Translations under genes and position numbers: made by a program
Origin: Ancylostoma caninum
Lineage: Eukaryota > Nematoda > Chromadorea > Rhabditida > Ancylostomatidae
Assembly: GCA_037903475.1 (NCBI GenBank)
Contig: JBAJFG010000581.1
Span: 124,001-188,000 of the forward strand
DNA length: 64,000 bases
Direction: 5' to 3'
Notes under the pieces: generated by a model
What the model saw: the letters and a program-made list of their open reading frames with translations, nothing else
Databases searched by the model: none
What the model was told of the DNA's origin: nothing
Part shown: positions 45,400 through 56,984 of the stretch, one piece after another
Numbering within the stretch: position 1 is the first letter of the stretch
How the letters are laid out: each line of letters opens with the position of its first letter

Positions 45400-48300
45400 C
45401 AGCTTGCGGCGTTTCATCGTTTGCGAGTCGGAAGCCTTCGTTTCGGAATCCGAACACGACGTGTCGGTCGGAGGTGGAACGACGCCGCAGCAGTCCGCGA
45501 ACTCCGCTCCGCCTGAACAGCACTCAATTCTCAGATGTCTCCAGCACACTAGAATCTCTCACCTAGAAGTTTCCTCGATAGCGTTGTTGGTGACGTTCTG
45601 ACGATCGGGTGTTTCTTCTTTTTCCCCGAAGAACGGCGCCCACAATGCAGCGCCATAGGCGAGACCCGCTAGTGCTGCGGTCTGAACAACGCTTCATTTA
45701 TTTTTGAAGGGAGGATAGCGAAAATCATCGATTATTCCTCCGCGGTTAGCAGCCTTAGGGACATTGAGATCGATTGTTTGAACGACACCCCACATAGTGG
45801 TTCAGTTACCCAAGTTTGAAAATTTTTCAAGTCGTCGATTTTCGCACGGGTGTGCCCCATTGACAAAGCAAATTCTCTAAGTGTCTCACACGAAGTGAGA
45901 TCCAACCCCTTGGCAGCTTTTCTTCGATTGAAGTATATAACACAGGAAAGGAAAATCCATATTTCTGGCCGGTCATCTTCCCAAATTTCTCTCGAAATCG
46001 GAAATTAGAGAATACTCATCAACCCCCATATCAGCAGTTATGCCATGAATTGTTCTTTCAGGCAATGCCAAACATTTCAAAATAGGAGTACAGTAAAAAG
46101 TCCATTAAAATGACAGAAGATACCGCGCATCCGTTGTTTTGCGCTCAAGAAAATTAAAGTCAATTGAGTCGGAAAAATACACTCCACACATTTTTTTGTG
46201 TGGATGTTAAAGCGACGGAAAACGAATCAGCAAAACGGCGAAAACGAGAAGGCACAGATTCAGACAATCATGTCGGGACCACATAGCGGGATCAACCTCG
46301 TCCTTCAAAGGGTTCTTGTTCTAATTAGCTCATGCTAACTCAATCGTTGTCAAGAAGTGTGGGTTACTTTATTCCTTTTTATTTCTGATTTCATATAGGT
46401 TTTGATTTTAATTGAGAGGCTTCACAGACACAATCTTGCTGCTGATTCCGCTATATGGTCCCGACACGATCGTCTGAGACTATGCCTTCTCGTTTTCGCC
46501 GTTTCACTAGTTCCTTTTCTGTATTAACATCTTCGCGACCTTACGCTTTTGGCGTGATGTGTCACATGGGACACACCGCGCTTGTGCACAAGTGGGACCC
46601 GTGCTCCACCGCTCGAGCACGTGGTCCAACGTGGTAGGAATTTTCCCACCGCCGCATAACATCCCGAATTTGCGAGAATCTGAATCCGATCTTTTCTCTT
46701 TTGTGATCATCAAGAGTGTTTCCAAATGTTTGGCATCCATTCACTTGATAGTGATTGTAGTTCCTTTTTCATATCTATCGTTCTCTCTGGTGTATTTTCC
46801 AACCACATATTAGAAAACGTTTGAGTGAAGATCTGCTCTGCCCAGTGCATGTATAGAAAGCTTGAATATTTGTTAGTATAACACTACATAGAGGTTTGCT
46901 AATTATGACTGTTTCACAGAAATATAACTCTGAAAAGAGTGTGCTCATCCGGTTGAGCGCGCGGTCCCACACGTCGCACCATGCGTGTCAACCGTTTGAG
47001 CACATTGTCGCGAAGGTGTTAAAGCGGAAGTAAAGATGTGTGGGGTTCTGCTGTTCTGGGGTTCATACGATGCCCAAAGGAGACCAATAGGCGAATTAAG
47101 ATTATGTAAAAAAGAAAAGCAAAGCGTTTGCAAAGAGTAAGCTCGTACTCCTTGGGCGAGCGGGCGGAGCGTAGTCGTCGTAATCGAAGGCGAAAGCTGC
47201 TGGGTGATGGAGCGTCGGAGAACCGCAGAGCCACTGCCCCGACGAACCAGCACTCCGCGATCGCCTGGAAGACAAATATTCCAAATCGCTGGTCCACCTT
47301 TTTCAATAGCAGGAGTTCAAAAACTTACCTAAAAAAGCACTGCTCACCACGTACTCGGATGAGTCATTCTCAAATGTCACCTTTTTTAGGGTGGCTGATC
47401 GTGGAATATCGGCGAGTTTCGACGGCATGGAGCTGTTAGATAGCTAAATAACTGTTCGATGAAGAGGTACTACCATTCAAGGGACAAATGAAGCTTTTAA
47501 TTTATCTAGGGATGTTTCGAATCATAGTCATAAGTTTTTGAAACGAAAAAAATCCTCCTTCACGTTCATACCTCCTTTCAAAACTTGAACATCAGAAATC
47601 CAAGATAAAAATCCAAAGCAAACCACCTTGTGTTGCTCCGGAACCGGCAGCGCCGTGCTTGGTGAAGTCGCCGACTGGATCGCCTCGCTTGTCCGCCGAG
47701 AAGAATTCGACGACCCTAAAAGTCTATCACCATATCAACAAGCTGCTGTAGAAAAAAAAAGCTTAGCTCCCTTACCCAGACTGTCGTTCCTCGGAGGGCT
47801 GCGATTGCTTTGATTGCTCGATCTGCGACTGTCGCTCGTGGAGCTTTCCTGCGGTGACACGCGTCTCTTCACCACAATTGGTCGTCTTCCCCTCCATTTG
47901 CAATCTTCTCTGATTGCAGGGAATGGCTTGATCGGGGTCTCCGCGGCCTTTGGACTCACAGCTCGCACGGGTTCATTTGGGTGGGCATTTCCTTTCAGGT
48001 GATCCTCCCTTTGAGGGTGGTCTTTCCTGGATGAAGAGGCGACCTGCATCTCGCAGAACTCTCGCTCCAACATGTTCCTTTCCACGGCTCGTGGATGATG
48101 CTCCCGTTTCTCGTGACCAACCTCGTTCCTTTGCTTCCCTTTTCTAGGAGGATTGTGGTGGCCACCATCCGCCTTCCTCGTCACTCTGCTTTGCGTCCGC
48201 TCCTTCTGATGGCGCTCCTTCTGACGACGCTCTTTCGGTTTAGGTTCCTTCTGGTGGTGTTCCTTCTGGTGATGCTCCTTCTGATGGTGACTACTCCCAC

Positions 48301-48674
48301 CGCGTCTGGGTTCTCGCTCGCCATGAGGGGCTACGTCGTTACAGGGTCGCGACGAGGACGCACTGCGATTGTGATCCGTGTTCTGGCGGGAATGGTCCTC
48401 CTTCTCCTGTTTGCTGCCTTCGCTTCGGACGTTGGTCTGCTGATCGTCGCGATGCAGCTCATTCCGAACCACTTGCGGCCTTAAAAATTCCCTATCAGAG
48501 GAAAGAGAACAAATCCGACAAGTACGCATACCTCGGCAATAATCGGTAGTCGAGGACAGGGCTCTCCACGGACGCGATGCTGTGTCGCCGTCGCTTCTGC
48601 CTGTGCGACGACGACGCAATCGCGCGGTCGTCTCGCTTTGCGGACACGTTCAGAAGGGCGAAGTAAAACGCCAT
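45400..48674 (-). CDS. Basic, low-complexity protein with a KKVTF (RVxF-like) motif, unidentified
   Basis: Minus-strand exons 48674-48532, 48491-47776, 47715-47628, 47432-47329, 47264-47149, 45681-45563 and 45512-45400 join with consistent phases. The start ATG follows a CTTCAG acceptor-like site directly. The N-terminus reads MAFYFALLNVSAKRDDRAIA, then a long Arg/Lys/His/Glu-rich region with tandem KEHHQKEHHQKE repeats. Ser-rich parts follow (RRVSPQESSTSDSRRSSNQS). ATLKKVTFENDSSEY contains KKVTF, the consensus PP1-docking RVxF motif. A hydrophobic stretch TAALAGLAYGAALWAPFF may be one membrane helix. The 3' end is uncertain: after 45400 the frame either stops quickly or continues through DGYFFRPKTRLG near 45340. 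I infer a PP1-binding scaffold or nuclear protein; no orthologue is recognised. Confidence 0.65.
46528..47018. mobile_element. TTAA-type MITE, CATCTTCGCGACC family, 491-bp copy
   Basis: It lies between TTAA (46524-46527 and 47019-47022), with inverted ends CATCTTCGCGACC and GTCGCGAAGGTG. Blocks near each end (GATGTGTCACATGGGACAC and GCGGTCCCACACGTCGC) match the 149-bp copy at 30601-30749. The longer interior is unique here. It is inside an intron of the KKVTF gene. Confidence 0.8.
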
Positions 48675-48992
48675 CTGAAGCAGCTCAGTCTAAGGAACCA
48701 GAGAAACTGAAAAGGTGCTCAGAATAGTGAGTAATTCAGAGCGATAGCAGATAATTTCCTGGTAAGCAAGGACGAGACTATTTGCGACCCACTAAACCAT
48801 CGGAATTCGTTGTTACCTTGGAATTGTAAGTCGATTCCCAAGAGTACAAGTCTAAGATACCATTTCAATAAAGACGATGCTAGCAAAAGCGTGACAAGAA
48901 TCATGTGCAAAAATAGAATAACTTCTCCTAGTCGTAAGACCAGTAGAGATTTTTTAATCGTAAGTCAAACCCTCCATGGCAACTAGGGAAAT

Positions 48993-49348
48993 ACTCAGGA
49001 AACTTAAAAACCGTGTTTTACATGAGATTGAAAGACGCATGTCTCACAATTAAGACATGCATGCTTGGGCTTACCATTGATGGTATCCATGCGAAACCGA
49101 TGTGTCTCCAGAAGCCCGATGCAAATTCGATACAGAACCCACGGAGAACCCACTATTTTTTCAACCCCATGCATGGGTTCTGCATGGGTTTGCATGAGTT
49201 TTGCATGAGTATACATGGGTTTTGCATGGACTTACCATTGATGGTATACAACTAAACCGTGTTTTGCATGAGCACGCATGCCTTAATCGTGGAATTTGCA
49301 TTTGCATTTTCAATCTCATGCGAAACACAGTTTTTAAGTATCCTGAGC
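48993..49348. mobile_element. MITE with 40-bp TIRs and TGCATGGGTT repeats
   Basis: The left arm, from CTCAGGAAACTTAAAAACCG to CATGAGATTGAA, is matched by an inverted right arm from TTCAATCTCATGCG to AGTATCCTGAG. The middle has TGCATGGGTTTTGCATG-like short direct repeats (49169-49230) and two copies of CTTACCATTGATGGTAT (49071 and 49231). No coding. Confidence 0.8.
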
Positions 49349-49349
49349 A

Positions 49350-50250
49350 CGCTAAAATTCGAACTGATACTGCATCTTCCGTTTCTGCGGCAGCTTATCA
49401 CGCTCGCTTCTTGAATTTGATGACAATTCCAGGTAATGTTTCCATCGCCGTTATTAAAAAAAGACGATATGGCCACTAATGCGCAAAGTAAAAAGCTCAG
49501 AACGAAGTTTTTCATGTAGCAATTCGACTATGGGTTTTCAATCTTCCCCTGTTACAATATCGAGTTTCTATCAATGCTGCCTCACTTGTGACCGTGTTAA
49601 CGAATTAAACTGAATTCAAAGGCAGAGCAGCTATTGCTCACGGACTCTATCACTTATTCCAGAAGTGTCTATGACCATGTGGAACACATTATCGACTATG
49701 GTTAAAACAAATTATTATTTCTCCAGAAATGAACATAGTCATAGAATCGCTGACCCCCAGATTCGATTCACCACTTGGGAGTTGCTGCTAACAGATGAAT
49801 GAGGTCAATCAATCTGAATAGAGGATAGTGACTAGAATATCAAGAGCTGTTGAGCGGATTGTGAACAATGAAACGACCAAACACTTCGAAATCCCCAACA
49901 TCACTCAGCCACTCCACCAAGGATTTTGTCTGCTCTCAGTGTTGTCCTTTTTTTCTTGCAGCAGGACACTTCCAACACTGGGGCTCCGCGGATAATGATG
50001 GAGCCTGCAGAAGAAGTCAGCGGTTGGCCATCTAACTCACGGGTGGGTTAATCCCATTGAAACAAATGGAGAGTCCTTTAACAATATCAATACAATGCAA
50101 CTACTTCAACTAATACTTCAGAATAACCAAATCTCTTCGGAGATGGAGGAGAAGCGTTACTGCTTCCAAGTTTGTTACATGAGGTAACGAGACGTCACGC
50201 CACTCGAAGCTCAAGCAGCAAGTTCTGGTTGAAATGTGAGAGCGAAATCG
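49350..50250. other. No feature recognised
   Basis: Unique sequence, probably intergenic between the MITE and the 3' end of the next minus-strand gene. Confidence 0.35.
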
Positions 50251-50256
50251 CGTTTT

Positions 50257-51226
50257 TCAACGCAATTCGAGTTTCAACTTCATTGCTGTTCTAAAACTGT
50301 CTTGATTGATGCATGATGGAGAGGAGATTTCGTAGACGCTTGTGTCAATTACGAAGGGTGACATGTTCCAGCGATACTTGAAAAGCCCATAAATGGCCCA
50401 ATCCTGCAGCGAAAGAAAAAAAATTCGGTAGCTACTCTATAGTATAGTAGCGCGTACCAGTAGAAATAGTTGGCTAGCAACATGGCATGAGATGTGGGAC
50501 TCACGAGCGGTACTGTTGTCCTGATATTTACTGGAGAAAATTGATTTAAGCAATAAAAACATGTAGGGAAATAGGAGATTGTCTCGCAACAACTACTGAC
50601 CGCCCCTGATCCGTCAAAATTATCAATGTCGAAGTGACTAGCGAACAGACTAGTTGGATACGCTACACATATGCACAGAAATGAAGTTAAGATTTAAAAA
50701 AGTTATAGGCGAACCAACGATGTGTCCTACAGTACTGCTCCTAATCTTTGCAAAAAGGACGCGCGCGACGCGTTAAACCGACGCAAAGCGTCGCTCCTCC
50801 ATAACATTCTTAAAAGGGTAGGAATTCGTAGGAATTCCATTTTTTTTCTTGAGGAGCCGAACTATGCGTTTCATGACGACTCTGAATACATATAATTTTT
50901 TCACCATCGAGCTTTTTTCGTGCACAAAATACCATCGAAAATGTAGTTTTTTTTTCTGGATTGAGTTAGGCACAAGAACGTCTGCTTAAATTTGCAGTAA
51001 TGTCCTTGACTGGTGAAAAATTCATAAACCATTCGATCCGTTGTAGTACAGAAAATTCATCCGCTCAGAAAAATTTGGGCACCCCTATTTCTAAGAAAAT
51101 TAGGAAGGGGAGACGATGTGCCACGGATTAATGCGTCGCGCGCGTCGTTGTAGATTATTTAAAGGCATGTCTGCTTAAAAGCCTTACTTACGATCCACAA
51201 TCAGAATCAAGATAACTTCCAAAACT
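50257..51226 (-). CDS. Unidentified protein, last four exons
   Basis: Minus-strand exons 51226-51192, 50662-50601, 50520-50458 and 50403-50257 have phases 2-1, 1-0, 0-0 and 0-stop. They read VLEVILILIVD, then PYPTSLFASHFDIDNFDGSGA, DNSTARESHISCHVASQLFLL and DWAIYGLFKYRWNMSPFVID. The C-terminus is TAMKLKLELR before TGA. The first exon is strongly hydrophobic. Alternative acceptors change one junction, so the joins are tentative. No domain is recognised. Confidence 0.4.
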
Positions 51227-51229
51227 CTG

Positions 51230-51980
51230 GAAAATAAAAATATGTGAACATCTCCTGGAAAGTGATTGGAACAGTTGTCCAATAATAATCAGATGGTTAG
51301 GAAGGAATTATTTACCGGGCGGTTTGAGAGAAATTGAATTGGGAAAGTTTAAAAAAACATAACAGGAATAAGAAAAGCAGGTTTGTTAATGACTTGCAGA
51401 ACCATTGCGTGGAAAAATATCACTAATCCTTCAGGTTTTCTTTGTGTTCAACTGGAAAGAAAAAAGAGAAAAACTCAGACATCATGTCCTATAAGAGCTG
51501 CTGTACCGCACAGTTCAATCTTGACGATAAACAAGCAATGAAGTCAAACTCAATAATTTATTTTTATACATTGTTGTAGATTGCGATTGTTTCACATACT
51601 GTAACGGCCAAATACATATTCAGTATGCCGAATTTTGGTTGATGAACTGAACGGGATTCAAAATCCGTATCTCAGGCATGGAGTGAACTATGAGGGCGAT
51701 ACCAAAGCAGGTGATAAGGCACAATGTGCCCCTTCTTTATTCACCTCTGCTCCCCCGTAATCCGCCTCTGAACGGAATTGCGACATTTAAAACCAAAATA
51801 AAAGCAGTGCATTTGAAAATATTTGCGTATCTTCTTTACGTCACTTTACTGAATTGCAGAAAGTTGGTTTATACTCTTGAGATAATTCCGTACTTCACGT
51901 ATGGTGTAGTACACATTCGCTGATGTCGTCCAAAACGTGGATGTGCTGAATATGTGGCCGCAACTGTATATTGCGCTAGC
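51230..51980. other. No exon resolved
   Basis: Upstream exons of the 50.3-51.2 kb gene may lie here; none could be read clearly. Confidence 0.3.
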
Positions 51981-51982
51981 AG

Positions 51983-52257
51983 CAGTGGCGGACGCAGGGG
52001 GGGGGGAGGGCGCCCCTCCCGGGAATGGGTCGGCAAATTTTTGAAATTAGTTTACAATACATATAAAAAATCTTGTATTAGTTTATTTTTAATTGTTTAT
52101 TTTTATTATTATTTTTAATACAATTTTTATTAACTATTTAGTATTATAATTAATATTTTTATAATTTTATTTCCCATCTGGGTCCCCAAACCGGCTGAGA
52201 CCCCACTTTTTTCCCACGCCCCCCCCCCATCCCGCCCACTTTCTGCGTCTGCCACTA
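51983..52257. mobile_element. hAT-type MITE, 275 bp
   Basis: The termini CAGTGGCGGACGCAGG and CTGCGTCTGCCACTA are flanked by a perfect 8-bp duplication GCTAGCAG (51975-51982 and 52258-52265). It closely resembles the copy at 36907-37189, including the AT-rich core and the GGTCCCCAAA(A)C block. Confidence 0.95.
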
Positions 52258-52714
52258 GCTAGCAGCTATCCTTCTCCAAAGAAATGTCCAGGAGTAGTGG
52301 ATTGCTCTAGAGTACATAGGACCGAATAATGCGTCAGATATGTTCGAACTCAAAAATTCGTTTCTGAATAAGTTGAAAAATAGGATGTTCGGAAAAAGGA
52401 AGCAGTACAGCCTCGGAGTGTTTAAGACCAGGGTTGTGGGTTTCGTGTCTTCGGAATTTTCAAACCTTTCGGGTCGACTCCAACGGGGTCGATGAATTTT
52501 ATAGATTCTATTCGGTTTTTAACCGGTCCTGAGTAAAATTTGTTCTCTTGCTTGACCTTTAGAACAATTGTTAATATAACTGGAAATGGAGTTAATGCAA
52601 ATATGTATGTTGTACGATTAACAAATGTATCATTGTACCAAAAGCTCACAAATAAACATCATCTATCACATAGAATTCTTACAAAATTCACACCAAACAA
52701 TAAATAATTAGATT

Positions 52715-52786
52715 GATCCCTCCCTCCCTCCCTCCCCCTCCCACCTCCCCACTCCCGCCTCCTTTCTGCGTCCGCAACTGCTAGCT
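52715..52786. repeat. Truncated right end of hAT-type MITE
   Basis: A (CCCT)n tract is followed by CTCCTTTCTGCGTCCGCAACTG, which matches the right terminus of the family. Confidence 0.55.
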
Positions 52787-52812
52787 AGTGTTTGAAGAGG
52801 ATGAAAATCATC

Positions 52813-53092
52813 TACACACCCACAGTGGACGTCAGTGGCGGTGGCCCATCCGCGACCCCGAGAAGTACGCAGCTCGACCGCACCGCGCGCGCCGGGACCG
52901 GTGTCCTCTGCCAGCGGAGTGCTATTTTTAGGCGCTTTTCTTCTCGATCTGGTCAAGCATCCTTAGAATCGGGTTGAAAAGCTGCTAGAAATAGCATAAC
53001 AGCAGCAGAAAACATCAGTTAGACTAACATCAGTTAGATCAGGCTCGCGCGGCGCGGATGGGCCACCGCCATTGACGTCCACTATACACACT
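52813..53092. mobile_element. MITE with GTGGACGTCARTGGCGGTGG TIRs
   Basis: The left arm AGTGGACGTCAGTGGCGGTG with GCCCATCCGCG and the right arm CGCGGATGGGCCACCGCCAT with TGACGTCCACTAT are inverted repeats of about 36 bases. The interior is non-coding. It lies beside the truncated hAT-type end. Confidence 0.8.
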
Positions 53093-53094
53093 TG

Positions 53095-54035
53095 CAAGAC
53101 AATAAGTGAAAAACAACATCAAATAACATGTGGTTAGCATCGTTATGAAGTTTCCCATCCCTTCACCATGGACTCACTAGCTTTCTTTATTTTTTTAGGA
53201 TCTTAGTGCAAGGAAGATGAGGGTCCTCCAAGGATTTCTAGCTACTTCTGCGGTTCCAGCTCTACAGAAACTAATTCTTTGATGACGATTCCAGCAAATA
53301 AACCAGTACAGCTTGTTCATTCACCCCAAAGTGCTATGCGGAACAGGACAACTCTATATCCTCTGTCACATTGGCTCGCGTCACTCAAACTGCCGAGGAG
53401 TAGAAGTACACTAGTGCAAAAAAGCAAACCCCCATGACTTTGCCCATGACGTCACCGCAATGCTAATTTTTTCACACTACTCCCCCCGAATGGAACTGCT
53501 CCACTAGCGTATTTGCCTGAAGGGGCATGTTTATTCACTACTCCCAGAAGTAATGTAGTTTCCTTGTATTGAATGAGCCCGCAGTGGTCGCGCGTCTCAA
53601 GCAGGCAGCGGATTATAAGCTGGACCAGCCTGTAGAACTTAGCAATATGAATAACCGGATTCGCCTGAGGTCTCCAGAAATTTTCCTCTGTTAATGAAGG
53701 AACCTAGAACTCGAGAACTTTACTCGCAGCCTAATTTGGCTTGGAATAATTACCTAAATGTATGTACTAAAATATAAACATAAATAAACACTGTGCCACA
53801 AGCGTTCGAGAGTGCTGTACCCGTCCGAGACTGTACTGATATGCACACACGTTTATACTTCACCTTAACAAGCGTGTTGGCGTGATTCAAACAGGCCTTC
53901 TAAATTTCGCGCCAAACTTTTCCTTGGTTTTCGTTTGGTGAACTTGTCCTTGGTCCTTCTTATCCACTTACCGGAACCAGTCTAGGCCTAACAGTTACGC
54001 TTTTATTTTCAGAGAATGTGTACTTTTTGAGCCAA
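53095..54035. other. No firm feature
   Basis: A pyrimidine-rich acceptor (TTTATTTTTTTAG at 53198) on the plus strand is followed by a short open frame, but no donor pairs with it. Nothing else was seen. Confidence 0.3.
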
Positions 54036-54040
54036 ATCCA

Positions 54041-54319
54041 ACGCCGGGCGCAGGAGTTGCTATCCAGGGGGCGTTGGGAAAAACCGGCAACTCCGCCACT
54101 CCGTGGACTCAGGGCCATAATAAAAATACTAAAAGTATAATATTAATTTCACAATTATCAAACAATCAATGATAAATATTTCAAAAATAGTGGTAAAAAT
54201 GAACAACGAAAAATAACCTTGTGCAATATTTCTCATCTTTTTCATAGAAAAATTCGGCGAGCCATTCTCAAGAGGGGGGGGGGGCGCCACCACCCCTTGT
54301 CCCCCTGCATGCGCCACTG
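54041..54319. mobile_element. Diverged hAT-type MITE
   Basis: It starts CAACGCCGGGCGCAGGAG and ends CCTGCATGCGCCACTG, both diverged forms of the family termini. It has the same layout: G/C runs inside each end and an AT-rich core. Confidence 0.5.
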
Positions 54320-56980
54320 GCTAAACCATATTAACAAAGGAAATTTCGATAAAATTCCTGTGAAGAAAATTAAAAGTAGTTTCAATAGTGCTCACGGATG
54401 AATAAATGCCCATCCATGAGAAATCATCAGATTTCAGGAGTTAGCCAGAGGTTTCTGTAGCTCAAATCGGTTTACTTTATCTGCTGCGGGGCTTGTCCAA
54501 ACCGGCTAAATTTGACTTCCGAGTTATATTCTGCTTAGAATATGCTCTAGAACCACCCCATACATTTAGATGAATTGAAACTGATCCATGTTTCCGGAGC
54601 ATGATTAAATTCGGGTGATTTCTAGCAATTTTTTAGCGAAATACATCTTAGAAGCCAGGCTGTTTTGCGCAAACTCTAATTATGATGTGTAACTCTTCAT
54701 AGAGTGCTCCGTAGCAGATAAGAGTGCTCCGTAGCAGATAACGGATTTGAGATCACCGTCAAAAACTGTACTTGATAGCATACATCTCTCTACGAAATGC
54801 CGGACCCCCTAAGTATCCTTCATTAGTAAGATGGGCAGAATATTACATGGGCAGAATATTACATACGACACCGGAAGAAACGTTCTGTGGAAGTCCCTAA
54901 CAATGGTAACAATGAAAAATGCCGTCAGTGGAGAACGCCACACGAGAACACGGATGTATCCTGACGAAACGCGATCGATGGAAAATTCCGAGCCGAGTGG
55001 AAGTTATGAAAATAGAGGCAGAAGCGACGAGGCGGGTCCTAGAAATGCTCCCTGAGGACCGCGCCGACGCCACACCGCCGCTGCCAATCTTAGCGCCAAC
55101 ATTTCTCCACAACAAAATACTGCACGACCCCTGATGTGCCTAACCTCCCTACTCGCCGAGATCGATGGGTCATCTGGAGTGTCACGTCCATGCAGCCCAC
55201 AACAGCTCCCGTACCTAACATGGGATGGGGAGAAGTTTTACTGGATACAGCGGCAGCACATGTGCAGGATTAACCAAGTAGGAATAGGACCACCTCTTTC
55301 TAGCCGATCAATCCAGCGTTTAAGCGAGACATCCAGCAAAACTTGTAATCCATTGTAGTGCAACCCAATTTGGTATAAAGTACAAAGCATTCTGCTCAAA
55401 CTTTGATTTGTTTATGACCGGCAAAATGCGCCTACGGCTCGTTTTTGCACTTTGCGTCCCCTGTGAAATGATTTTCCCGACGTGTTGCATTACAAAACGC
55501 CATCAGACCTTCCTTCATCTAAGGAAGGAACCTCACGCCTGAATTCAGCGATCATTTGTTATGCCGAGGGATTTTTATTAACAACTGCAAACGTGATGTA
55601 TCCTCACTCGAATTAGTATGAGAAAGGAGCCATTCGCTGTTCCCGGCTGAACAATCCACGTGATGAAAAACAAAACAGGTTTCCTGCTGCATTCCTTCCA
55701 ACGTGCTGCTGCGGTCCTTCCGAGTAGTTGCTGCGGTCCTTCCGAATGGCTGCTGCGGATGTGCGCGCCAGTTCTGCAAAAATGCGCTACACAACCGGTT
55801 CACTCTTGTAACACCACCAGGCGATGGTTCCCACACACAAAAATGAAGACCTCGCCGCGAGTAAGTGGTTCTGGAGTCTGATACACCCATAAAGCCATCG
55901 TCCCATCTCGAGCTTGAAAGCACTGATTTTTTGTTTTTCCGTTTCCGTTTGGCAGCGATCCATGGCGATGTGACGTGGCGATCGAATCGATATGGCAATC
56001 GATAGATATCATTTTCACGTTCCTTATCTCTCATATCGCCGGTTCAATTTAATTCATTTTGAACTGGCGAAGTCTGGGGATACTCTCAAGCTTGGAAGCA
56101 CTAATTTTTTTGTAGCAACAAAACTGAGCTCCAGATATAATAAGGGTATGATAACGTTCACTCTCCCTCCTGCATTCACCTGCGGTCCCTCCGAAACTTT
56201 TTATCTACGTATGCATCTCTGGCTTCTTGACTGCTCGATCGTGATCTCTTTCTGCTGCGGTCCTTCCGATATTTTGTCTGAGAAGAAGAAATGCTTCATC
56301 TCACACCTCGCTAGCGGTCCTATGCTCCTTGAACAGCCGTCAAACTCAACTGAATCGAACTTGCGATCATAGTTTATTTTTGAAGATCTGCTAACAAAGC
56401 TTTGTCATTGAGCTACACCCTTTCAAATGCAAATTTCTCATCAGATATTTCGACACCAGAAGTTTTCCCATAAAAATTTGGAATTAAATTTCAATGTCAC
56501 ACACTTCAGCAGGATGCATACAAACCAGGCCTAGGAATAATTACGTATTAAAAGTGTCGAGTAAAGCCCAGCCAGACAGCTCTTGTCAGCAAATGAAGGA
56601 CATTCAATTCCAAGATGTTGTGACTCATCTGTGGCCTCCGTGTCCATGATCGAACAACCATGATATTGCATCCATCATACTAACATACACATACCAACAT
56701 ATGACAACTTCGAAATAGAGCCTTAGCAAAGAGAAGGCAAGTCCTGTAATTTCTGCTGGTTGGATAGTTTCTTAAAGTTGGACAAACAGCCTTATTGGTC
56801 ATCTCGGTACGACAAGTCTGCTCCCTGCCCAGCTTGCCGTAGAAGCTCCGACAAGCCAATCGGCAGTAGCGCAAAAGGAATCACATCCGGCTGATACATA
56901 GTACTGCTGCTCCTGGATCCCGTCGTGGATTTTCTTTGTAGGTGATTCGGTCTAGACGTGTATGTTCACTGAGCACCTAC
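54320..56980. other. No gene modelled; several small local duplications
   Basis: Tandem duplications of AGAGTGCTCCGTAGCAGATA (54701-54740) and ATGGGCAGAATATTACAT (54831-54866) are present. The motif GCTGCGGTCCTTCCGA recurs near 55710, 55730 and 56256. Two related blocks carrying GAGCTTGAAAGCACTGATTTTTT and AAGCTTGGAAGCACTAATTTTTT lie about 180 bp apart (55905 and 56088). The plus-strand ORFs at 54831-55358 show no recognisable domain. Confidence 0.4.
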
Positions 56981-56984
56981 TTAA

